Assembly (NCBI RefSeq): GCF_026340465.1
Contig: NZ_JAPEPC010000001.1
Location: 1,801,501 to 1,865,500 of the forward strand
DNA: 64,000 bases
Direction: 5' to 3'
Source: Streptomyces sp. NBC_01306
Lineage (GTDB): Bacteria; Actinomycetota; Actinomycetes; Streptomycetales; Streptomycetaceae
Shown: positions 40,610 to 47,628 of the stretch, one piece after another
How the letters are laid out: each line of letters opens with the position of its first letter
Numbering within the stretch: position 1 is the first letter of the stretch
Notes under the pieces: generated by a model
What the model saw: only the letters and a program-made list of their open reading frames with translations
Told to the model about the DNA's origin: nothing
The model's database searches: none
Made by a program: the position numbers and the translations under genes

Positions 40610-41836
40610 TCACCGCCCGCCTTCCTCCCCCATGTACTGCCCCGCGAACGCCCTGGCCGCGGTTCCGGATTCCAGGATTCGCCCCAGCCGGGCCCGCGCC
40701 GTGCCCGCACGGAAGCGGTCGCCCGACGATGCCCCGTGCAGTACGTCCGAGAGCCACTGCGAGAACTCCTGGTACTGCCAGACGCGCCGCAGGGCCGCCT
40801 CCGAGTACCCGGCGAGCCCGGCGCCGTTGTCATCGTCGTCGGAGTCGGCGCCCGGGGTGGCCGCGATCAGCGCGTCCGCGAGCAGCAGCGCGTCGTGGAT
40901 CGCGAGGTTCATCCCCTTCGCCGCGATCGGTGCGACCAGATGTGCCGCGTCGCCCGCGAGATGGAGACGGCCGTGGGACATCGGCTCCACCACGTAGTTG
41001 TGCATGTCCAGGACCACCTTCTCCACGAGCGTTCCCTCCGTGAGCGGACGGGCCCCGTCCGCGGCGAGGCGGGTGTGCAGTTCGTGCCAGACGCGCTCGT
41101 GCGGCCAGTCGTCCGGGGTGTCGCCGGGCGGGACCTGGAGGTAGTACCGGGTGACCTCGGGGCCGCGGGCCATATGGGCGCCGAACCCGCGCTCGTGGAT
41201 GCCGAAGACCACGCCGTCCGCGGACGGCGGTGCCTGGGCGAGCAGCGCCAGCCAGGCGACCCCGTCGTCGCGGCGGCTGACCGTGACCCGGCCCTCGGGT
41301 ATCGCGGCCCGCGCGACTCCCCGTGCGCCGTCGCAGCCCGCCACGTAGTCGCACACGACGCGGTGCCGCGAGCCGGTCAGCGGGTCGGTGTACGAGACCA
41401 CGGGCCGGTCGCCGCCGATGCCGTCAAGACGTACGTCCCGGACGCCGAAGCGGGCGTCGCCCGCTCCCTTGTCCGCGTACGAGGCGATCAGATCGGTCAC
41501 CAGCCGCGGCTGCGGATAGACGAAATGCCGCCGGCCGGACAGCTCGGCCGTCGGCACGGTGTGCCGCTCGCCGCCGAACCGGAACTCGAACTCGCCCTGG
41601 GTCTCGGCCTGGACGGCTATCCGCTCCGCGAGGCCGTGCTCGGCGAGCGCCCGTACCGCCCACTCCTCCATGAACCCGGCACGCGGCCGGCGCTCGATGA
41701 AATCTCTGCTCTCCGCTTCCAGCAGCACGCAGTCCACGCCGCTGTCGTGCAGCCGGTTCGCCACCACGAGCCCGGCGGGACCGGCCCCGATGATGACGAC
41801 GGAGGTGTGCGTGAGGACGGGAAGAGCCGAGGACAC
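40610..41836 (-). CDS. pobA: 4-Hydroxybenzoate 3-monooxygenase-like flavoprotein
   Basis: 408 residues from GTG 41836, which has GAAGGG upstream. Class A flavin hydroxylase with VVIIGAGPAGLVVANRL (about 12-28), the PobA-like active-site phrase ERRPRAGFMEEWAV, YVAGCDGARGVARAA, the substrate-side motif IHERGFGAHMARG with RYYLQVP, and HLAGDAAHLVAPIAAKGMNL (FAD). These match p-hydroxybenzoate hydroxylase, which makes protocatechuate with NADPH and O2. Length (about 390-410) agrees. It is divergent from a TetR regulator by 161 bp. No protocatechuate-cleavage genes lie in the window. Confidence 0.82.
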   Translation of the reverse strand: MSSALPVLTHTSVVIIGAGPAGLVVANRLHDSGVDCVLLEAESRDFIERRPRAGFMEEWAVRALAEHGLAERIAVQAETQGEFEFRFGGERHTVPTAELSGRRHFVYPQPRLVTDLIASYADKGAGDARFGVRDVRLDGIGGDRPVVSYTDPLTGSRHRVVCDYVAGCDGARGVARAAIPEGRVTVSRRDDGVAWLALLAQAPPSADGVVFGIHERGFGAHMARGPEVTRYYLQVPPGDTPDDWPHERVWHELHTRLAADGARPLTEGTLVEKVVLDMHNYVVEPMSHGRLHLAGDAAHLVAPIAAKGMNLAIHDALLLADALIAATPGADSDDDDNGAGLAGYSEAALRRVWQYQEFSQWLSDVLHGASSGDRFRAGTARARLGRILESGTAARAFAGQYMGEEGGR

Positions 41837-41997
41837 GTGGGGGTTCCCTTCGGTTCGGGGCGGGACCGGAGACCGGGCGAACGCCGGCCGGAATCGCGGA
41901 ACGATCACTCGCAGTATGGCGGTGGCGCCGCGGCGGCCGGATCCGGGGCGCTCCCCGGAACGTGCCCCGCCGTGAACACCGGGATTACGCTGCGGTC

Positions 41998-42729
41998 ATG
42001 ACCCCCGCAGCGATCCCCGCGTACCGACGCCTCAGCGTCGAGGAGCGCCGTGTCCAGCTCCTCGACGCGGCCCTGTCGCTCTTCGCGCACCGGGCGCCCG
42101 ACGAGGTCTCGCTCGACGACGTCGCCGAGGCGGCCGGGGTCTCCCGGCCGCTCGTCTACCGCTACTTCCCCGGCGGCAAGCAGCAGTTGTACGAGAAGGC
42201 GCTGCGCTCGGCGGCCGACCAGCTCGAACTCTGCTTCGCCGAGCCGCAGACCGGCCCGCTCACCGTACGGCTGGCACGGGTGCTCGACCGCTATCTCGCC
42301 TTCGTGGACGAGCACGACGCCGGGTTCTCGGCGCTGCTCCAGGGCGGCAGCGTCGCCGAGACGTCCCGCACCGGGGCGATCGTGGACGAGGTGCGGCGGG
42401 CCGCGGCCGAGCAGATCCTCGTCCACCTCGGGGTCGGCGCACCAGGTCCGCGGCTGCGCATGATGGTGCGGACCTGGATCGCCGCCGTCGAGGCCGCCTC
42501 GCTGATCTGGCTGGACGAGGAGAAGCAGCCGCCCGTCGGTGAGCTGCGCGACTGGCTGATCGACCATCTCATCGCGCTGCTGGCGGCGACGGCCGGGACG
42601 GACCCTCAGGCCGCGGCGGCCGTCAGGACCGCGCTGGCCGACGAGCGGCCCGAAGGCGCGGTCGGAGTCCTGGCCAACCGGCTGCTGCCCGTGGTGGACG
42701 AGGCCGCGCGGCTGCTGGGCGGCGTCTGA
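41998..42729 (+). CDS. TetR-family regulator, divergent from pobA
   Basis: 243 residues from ATG 41998. HTH domain: [20 protein letters not shown], then [32 protein letters not shown] (about 18-70). The C-terminal half is Ala/Leu-rich and helical. A -10 box TACGCT ends 6 nt before the ATG, so the transcript is probably leaderless. The divergent pobA-like gene is its likely target, though I found no clear palindrome in the spacer. The product of pobA is aromatic, so an aromatic acid ligand would make sense. Confidence 0.85.
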   Translation: MTPAAIPAYRRLSVEERRVQLLDAALSLFAHRAPDEVSLDDVAEAAGVSRPLVYRYFPGGKQQLYEKALRSAADQLELCFAEPQTGPLTVRLARVLDRYLAFVDEHDAGFSALLQGGSVAETSRTGAIVDEVRRAAAEQILVHLGVGAPGPRLRMMVRTWIAAVEAASLIWLDEEKQPPVGELRDWLIDHLIALLAATAGTDPQAAAAVRTALADERPEGAVGVLANRLLPVVDEAARLLGGV

Positions 42730-42778
42730 CGCGGGCACCGCGTCAGCGGGGGGGCGCCTCAGCGAAGAGGCGGGCGCC

Positions 42779-42920
42779 GTCCGTGGCGGCCGGGGTGCTG
42801 CGTCCGTGGCGGCCGGGGTGCTGCGTCCGTGGCGGCCGGGCCGCCATCCGCGACCGCTGTCCTTCCGCTACCGCTGTCCTTCCGCTAGGGCTGTCCTTCC
42901 GCTACGGCTGTCCGACCGCG
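42779..42920. repeat. Two adjoining minisatellites
   Basis: First, a 23-bp unit beginning GTCCGTGGCGGCCGGGGTGC repeated about 2.7 times (42779-42840). Then a 17-bp unit ACCGCTGTCCTTCCGCT in four copies (42853-42869, 42870-42886, 42887-42903, 42904-42920), the last two diverged. They fill the space before the next gene. Confidence 0.85.
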
Positions 42921-42952
42921 GGGCTGCCGGGGTGCTGCGTCAGACTGGCCCG

Positions 42953-43342
42953 GTGAAGAGCGAAGAGACCCTGTTCGAGGGCGGTCCGCTGGACGGGCGG
43001 ATCCTGCCCGTCCTGCTCGGCCCGACCGGTCAGCCGCCCAAGGTGTACGAGGTTCCCGTCCCGGACGCCGGGGGCGGGCCGCCGACCGTACTCGTCTATG
43101 TCCGCACCCCGGCCGGCCATACCAGGCGTCTCGGGATTCAGCACGGCTGGAAGTACGCGTACGCACCGGACGGCCGGCCCCGCACGCTGAAGTGGCCCTG
43201 GTCGAAACCGGACGTGCAACCGGACGTGAAGCCCGACGTGAAACCGGACAGGACATCGGACAGGACGCCGGACAGGAAGCCGGACGAGGGGCCTGATGCT
43301 GATGCCGAGTCAGGCGGTGGGCCGGGCAGCGGTTCCGGGTGA
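42953..43342 (+). CDS. Hypothetical protein with PD-repeat tail
   Basis: 129 residues from GTG 42953. Residues 1-about 85 form a compact, beta-rich part ([51 protein letters not shown]). From about 86 the tail is a charged low-complexity string of tetrapeptides of the [12 protein letters not shown] type ending in Gly/Ser. No family recognised. The start is just behind a minisatellite; CAGACT 6 nt upstream is a weak -10 box. Confidence 0.65.
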   Translation: MKSEETLFEGGPLDGRILPVLLGPTGQPPKVYEVPVPDAGGGPPTVLVYVRTPAGHTRRLGIQHGWKYAYAPDGRPRTLKWPWSKPDVQPDVKPDVKPDRTSDRTPDRKPDEGPDADAESGGGPGSGSG

Positions 43343-43505
43343 GCCGGTGGCCCGCCGGGTGGTATCGGGCCGGTCCCCGCAACCGGATCCAACCTGTCCG
43401 GGTGACCGGATTGGGCCGATTCGCCCACCCGTGAGGTGACACCGCCGGCTTCACCGCAGGCTCGGTCCGGGGTGGACGGTCCACTCCGGAAGCAGAGGTG
43501 ATGTG

Positions 43506-44768
43506 GTGTCAGGAAGACTGCTGCGGTTCATCTGTACGACGGCACTGGCCACGGTGGTCGTCGGTGCGACCCCCGCACTCGCCGTTCCGGTCGGCCTCGG
43601 CAGCCCCGTCCCGGAACCGGGCCCGGCAGCCTCGCCCGCCCCCACCGGTCCCGCCACTCCAGCCACTCCCGGCGCCGCCGACGGCCGGACCGGGGCCACC
43701 GGCACCGGTAGCCCGGCCGCCCCGGGTGACGCCGCGGCCGATCCGGGCCGCCTGGGCGAACCCGGCCTGGCCGGCCCCGGAGTGACCGACCCGGCTCCCG
43801 GCGCGCCCGGAGTCGCGCCCGCCGCTCCCCGTACCCCGGCCGAGGCCACCCTGACCCGGCTCCGGACCCTCTACCAGCAGTCCGAGCAGGCCGGGCAGAC
43901 CTACCGCGCCACCACGGAGGCACTCAAGCGCCAGCAGGCCAAGGCGAACAGCGTCGGCGCCGGACTGGTGAAGGCGCGGATGGAGCTCGCCCAGAGCCGG
44001 AACGCCGCCGGCCGGCTGGCGCGCGAGCAGTATCAGGACCAGTCCGGGCTGTCCCCCTACATCAGTCTGATGCTGGGCGGCGACCCCCAGCAGGCTCTCG
44101 ACGCGGGCCACCAGATTCAGCGGGCATCGGCCGATCTGATGGCCAAGGCCCGCCGGCTCCAGAAGGCCGAGGCGCACGCCGGGAAACTCGACACCGCGTC
44201 ACGTGCCGCACTGCAGAAGAAGCAGGCACTCGTCGCCCGGCAGAAGCAGCAGTACAAGACGGCCCAGGCCCGTCTGCGCGAGGCGGAAGCGCTGCTCGCC
44301 GGGCTCTCCCCCGGCGAAGCGTCCGACGTACAGGCGCAGGACGACGCCGATACGACCGCCGCCCAGGGCGCGCTGGACGCCTCCGGGGCGCTGAACGGAC
44401 CGCAGGCTTCGGCGTCGACGCGCGGCGCCCGGGCCGTGGCGTACGGACTCGCCCAGGTCGGCAAGCCGTACCTCTGGGGCGCCGAGGGCCCCCGCTCCTT
44501 CGACTGCTCGGGGCTGACCTGGCGTGCCTGGGCGCACGCCGGGCGCACGATTCCCCGGACCAGCCAGCAGCAGTGGCGCCGGCTGCCCAGGGTCTCGCTG
44601 CGGTCCCTGCGCCCCGGCGACCTGATCGTCTACTTCCCGGGGGCCACCCATGTCGCGCTGTACATCGGCGGCGGCAAGGTCGTCCAGGCACCCCGCCCCG
44701 GCGCCGACGTGAAGGTCTCGCCGATCGCGTCGAACCCGATCCTCGGCGCCGTCCGCCCTGACGCCTGA
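43506..44768 (+). CDS. Secreted NlpC/P60 peptidoglycan endopeptidase
   Basis: 420 residues. A signal peptide (RLLRFICTTALATVVVGATPALA) is followed by a Pro/Ala/Gly-rich linker (about 28-110), a coiled-coil region (about 112-260; RLRTLYQQSEQAGQ, KARRLQKAEAHAGKLD) and a C-terminal NlpC/P60 domain (about 300-420). Catalytic Cys is in SFDCSGLTWRAW and His in GATHVALYIGGG. Such enzymes cut D-Glu-mDAP stem-peptide bonds; the coiled coil often autoinhibits. GTG 43506 has the better spacing to AGAGG; GTG 43503 is one codon earlier. It converges on the StyA-like gene. Confidence 0.88.
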   Translation: MSGRLLRFICTTALATVVVGATPALAVPVGLGSPVPEPGPAASPAPTGPATPATPGAADGRTGATGTGSPAAPGDAAADPGRLGEPGLAGPGVTDPAPGAPGVAPAAPRTPAEATLTRLRTLYQQSEQAGQTYRATTEALKRQQAKANSVGAGLVKARMELAQSRNAAGRLAREQYQDQSGLSPYISLMLGGDPQQALDAGHQIQRASADLMAKARRLQKAEAHAGKLDTASRAALQKKQALVARQKQQYKTAQARLREAEALLAGLSPGEASDVQAQDDADTTAAQGALDASGALNGPQASASTRGARAVAYGLAQVGKPYLWGAEGPRSFDCSGLTWRAWAHAGRTIPRTSQQQWRRLPRVSLRSLRPGDLIVYFPGATHVALYIGGGKVVQAPRPGADVKVSPIASNPILGAVRPDA

Positions 44769-44807
44769 AACGACGGACCGCCTGCACGGGAGCGCGCGAG
44801 GCGGGGG

Positions 44808-44830
44808 CGGTGCACCGGGGCGGTGCACCG
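44808..44830. repeat. Duplicated palindrome between convergent genes
   Basis: CGGTGCACCG (self-complementary) occurs twice, 44808-44817 and 44821-44830, separated by GGG. It can fold as one hairpin and may act as a bidirectional terminator for the NlpC/P60 and StyA-like genes. Confidence 0.5.
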
Positions 44831-44899
44831 GCGCCGGGCCCAACTGCGGTCAGACGGCCAGGCGTTACGGCGTTCCCGGCATTCCCGGCGTTCCGGCTG

Positions 44900-46135
44900 T
44901 CAGGCCCCCGTGACCGAGGCCAGGTACGCGTTCGTCTTCTCCGGGTCGAAGAAGAAGTTCTCGAAGTCGGCCGGGTTGTTGAACCCGTTGGCGAAACGGT
45001 CCGCCACCGGCTGGAGCTGGCCCGCCGCCCCGATGAGGTTCAGCACGTGCTCCGGGGGGACGCCCAGCATCGCGTTCGTCCACTTGGTGACGTGCTGCGC
45101 CGTCTCCCAGTAGCGGTCGAACGTCTGCTGCATCCACGCCTCGTCGAACGGCTGGTCGCCCCGCTCGACGATGGAGGAGAGGTAGGCGGCCGCGCACTTC
45201 GACGCCGAGTTGGAACCCTGGCCGGTGATCGGGTCGTTGGCCACGACCACGTCGGCGACGCCGAGGACCAGGCCGCCGCCGGGCAGCCGCCCGATGGGAT
45301 TGCGGACCGTGGGGGCGTACCGGCCGGAGAGGGTGCCGCCCGCGTCGGTCAGTTCGACCTTGGTGGCCCGCGCGTACTCCCAGGGCGTGAACTTCTCCAT
45401 GAGTTCGAGCGTGAGGGCCAGGTGCTCGGAGGGGTCCTTGATGCCCTGGAAGGCGTCCAGCGGGCCGCCGGGCACGCCCTCCCAGAAGAGGATGTCCGCG
45501 CGGCCGCTGTTGGTGAGGGTGGGCATCACGAAGAGCTCGCCGACGCCCGGGACCAAGTTGCAGCGCACCGCGTCGAATTCGGGGTGCTCGGGGCGTACGC
45601 CCATGCCGTGCACATACGACACCGCAAGCGCCCGCTGCGGCACGCTGAACGGCGAGCGCGCCGCGTCCCGGCCGAACATCGAGACCAGCTCGCCCTTGCC
45701 CGCCGAGACCATCACCAGGTCGTACGTCCGGGCGAAGAAGTCCAGGTCGGAGACTGCCGCACCGTGGATGACCAGCTGGCCGCCGCGCTGTGCGAAGGAC
45801 TCCATCCAGCCGGCCATCTTCACGCGCTGGTCGACGGACTGGGCGTAACCGTCGAGCTTGCCGACCCAGTCGATCGCGCGGGAGGAGTCCGGGGCGGCCA
45901 CCGAGACGCCGAGGCCCTCGATCTTCGGCGCCTGGGACTCCCAGAAGTTGAGCTGGAGGTCGCGCTCGTGCTGGAGCGCCGTGTGGAACATGCACTGCGT
46001 GGACATGACCCTGCCGGAGCGGATCTCATCGGACGTGCGGTTGGACATGAGCGTGACTTCGTAGCCCTGGGTCTGGAGGCCAAGAGCCAGCTGGAGCCCG
46101 GACTGGCCGGCTCCGACGATGAGTATCTTCCGCAT
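44900..46135 (-). CDS. Styrene/indole monooxygenase-like flavoprotein (conservon-linked)
   Basis: 411 residues. FAD-binding N terminus ILIVGAGQSGLQLALGL (about 4-20). The StyA-family phrases RSGRVMSTQCMFHTALQHE, FWEGVPGGPLDAF, LGVADVVVANDPITGQGSNS (about 293-312) and a C-terminal FANGFNNPADFENFFF are present. StyA enzymes epoxidise styrene or indole using FADH2 from a separate reductase, which is not in the window. The start is 14 nt after the cvnD stop, so it belongs to the conservon operon. I recall a StyA-like gene trailing at least one other streptomycete conservon. Confidence 0.85.
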   Translation of the reverse strand: MRKILIVGAGQSGLQLALGLQTQGYEVTLMSNRTSDEIRSGRVMSTQCMFHTALQHERDLQLNFWESQAPKIEGLGVSVAAPDSSRAIDWVGKLDGYAQSVDQRVKMAGWMESFAQRGGQLVIHGAAVSDLDFFARTYDLVMVSAGKGELVSMFGRDAARSPFSVPQRALAVSYVHGMGVRPEHPEFDAVRCNLVPGVGELFVMPTLTNSGRADILFWEGVPGGPLDAFQGIKDPSEHLALTLELMEKFTPWEYARATKVELTDAGGTLSGRYAPTVRNPIGRLPGGGLVLGVADVVVANDPITGQGSNSASKCAAAYLSSIVERGDQPFDEAWMQQTFDRYWETAQHVTKWTNAMLGVPPEHVLNLIGAAGQLQPVADRFANGFNNPADFENFFFDPEKTNAYLASVTGA

Positions 46136-46149
46136 GGCGGGTTGTTCTC

Positions 46150-46776
46150 CTATTCGGGGGTGGTGTCGAGTGCGTGCCCCACCAGGGCAAGCAGTGACTC
46201 GACCACCGTCATTCTGTTACGCGCGTCCATGATCAGTACAGGCACGTGCGGGGGAATCGTCAGAGCCTCCCGCACGTCCTGCGCCTCGAAGCCGGGTGTG
46301 CCTTCGAAGTGGTTGACCGAGACGATGTAGGGGAGCCCGCAGCTCTCGAAGTAGTCGAGCGCGGGGAAGCAGTCGGCGAGCCTGCGGGTGTCCGCGAGCA
46401 CTATCGCGCCGATCGCCCCGCGCACCAGGTCGTCCCACATGAACCAGAAGCGCTGCTGCCCCGGTGTGCCGAACACGTACAGCACCAGGTCGTCGTCGAG
46501 CGTCAGCCGCCCGAAGTCCATCGCGACCGTGGTGGTCAGCTTGTCCGGCGTGGCGCTGAGGTCGTCGGTCTCCTCGCTCGCCTGGGTCATCAGGGCCTCG
46601 GTCTGGAGCGGGGTGATCTCCGAGACAGAGGTGACGAAGGTCGTCTTTCCCACGCCGAAGCCGCCTGCCACCACGATCTTGGTGGATATGGGGGCCCGGG
46701 TGCGGTCGTTCTGCCAGGCCTGGACGGACTCATTGGCCTCGGCGGGGATCAGCGTCTCAGAGACGGCGGAGTCCAC
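46150..46776 (-). CDS. cvnD: Conservon small GTP/ATP-binding protein CvnD
   Basis: 208 residues. P-loop VVAGGFGVGKTTFVTSVSEI (about 35-54) and the switch II-like FGTPGQQRFWFMWDDLVRGA (about 102-121) of bacterial small GTPases of the MglA/CvnD group. NHF in SVNHFEGTPG replaces the usual NKxD specificity motif, as expected for CvnD. It acts with CvnA-C in a membrane-associated complex likened to eukaryotic G-protein switches. The start overlaps cvnC by 20 bp. Confidence 0.92.
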   Translation of the reverse strand: MDSAVSETLIPAEANESVQAWQNDRTRAPISTKIVVAGGFGVGKTTFVTSVSEITPLQTEALMTQASEETDDLSATPDKLTTTVAMDFGRLTLDDDLVLYVFGTPGQQRFWFMWDDLVRGAIGAIVLADTRRLADCFPALDYFESCGLPYIVSVNHFEGTPGFEAQDVREALTIPPHVPVLIMDARNRMTVVESLLALVGHALDTTPE

Positions 46777-47146
46777 TCAGCACCCTTTCCAGCAAGGCGC
46801 GGTCGGGCTGGCCTTCGCCGTGCCCGGTACCGTACACACGGATCTTTCCCTGGTCTGCGAGGTCGCTGAGCAAGACGCGGACGACGCCCAGCGGCATCTT
46901 GAGCAGCGCCGAGATCTCCGCGACGGTGCGCATCCGGCGGCAGATCTCGACGATGGCGCGCATCTCCGGCATGAGGCGCGCGGGGCCGTTGGCCAGCTCC
47001 GGGCGCTCCGGGGACGCTTCGATCGCGGCCACGAAGGTCTCCACGAAGAGGATGTGGCCGAATTTGGTGCGGCCGCCGGTGAGCGAGTACGGGCGCACTC
47101 GCGCGGGGCGGCGGTCCGGGTTACGGACCGGGAGGGCCGGGGTCAC
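46757..47146 (-). CDS. cvnC: Conservon DUF742 protein CvnC
   Basis: 129 residues. DUF742 winged-helix-like protein: PVRNPDRRPARVRPYSLTGG at the N terminus, then MPEMRAIVEICRRMRTVAEISALLKMPLGVVRVLLSDLADQGKIRVY and the final RVLSGLRRL. The N terminus VRPYSLTGGRT is diagnostic of the family. Its start overlaps cvnB by 4 bp and its end overlaps cvnD by 20 bp, so the four genes are translationally coupled. In conservons it joins CvnD to the kinase-like CvnA. Confidence 0.92.
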   Translation of the reverse strand: MTPALPVRNPDRRPARVRPYSLTGGRTKFGHILFVETFVAAIEASPERPELANGPARLMPEMRAIVEICRRMRTVAEISALLKMPLGVVRVLLSDLADQGKIRVYGTGHGEGQPDRALLERVLSGLRRL

Positions 47147-47628
47147 TGGGCGCTCTCCATCGATTTGCGCAGCTCGCTGCGGAGTTCGGGGGTGAGGACA
47201 TGACCGGCACGGCCGACGAAGAGCGCCATGTGGTACGCGACGACGCTCATGTCGCAGTCCGGTGTGGCGTGGACGCCCAGCAGCGATCCGTCGCTGATGG
47301 ACATCACGAAGACGCTGCCCTCCTCCATCGCGACCATCGTCTGCTTGACGCCTCCGCCGTCCATCAGCTTGGCGGCGCCGATGGTGAGGCTGCCGATGCC
47401 GGAGACGATCGTGGCCAGGTCGGCGGACGACCCCTTGGGGCCGCTCTGCCGGACGGGCCGGGCCTGACCGGCTGCCGAGACCTCGGGGTCCGACGAGAGC
47501 AGCATCAGCCCGTCGGACGAGACGACGGCGATGGAACGGAGCCCTGGGACCTCCTCCACGAGATTCTTCAACAGCCAGTGCAGGTTCCGGGCTTCACTGC
47601 TGAGTCCGAATGTGCTGGGCGCAGTCAA
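47143..47628 (-). CDS. cvnB: Conservon roadblock/LC7 protein CvnB
   Basis: 161 residues with the roadblock/LC7 fold: LHWLLKNLVEEVPGLRSIAVVSSDGLMLLSS (about 17-47), ADLATIVSGIGSLTIGAAKLM and VAYHMALFVGRAGHVLTPELR. These proteins are regulators of small GTPases, here CvnD. The 4-bp overlaps at both ends fix the order A-B-C-D in one operon. An insert with PVRQSGPKGSS between strands is longer than minimal roadblock domains. Confidence 0.92.
   Translation of the reverse strand: MTAPSTFGLSSEARNLHWLLKNLVEEVPGLRSIAVVSSDGLMLLSSDPEVSAAGQARPVRQSGPKGSSADLATIVSGIGSLTIGAAKLMDGGGVKQTMVAMEEGSVFVMSISDGSLLGVHATPDCDMSVVAYHMALFVGRAGHVLTPELRSELRKSMESAQ

Noticed and set aside
37562..42920. Short tandem repeats as a CRISPR array
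   Set aside because: Units are contiguous without spacers, of 7, 17 and 23 bp, and no cas genes are present.
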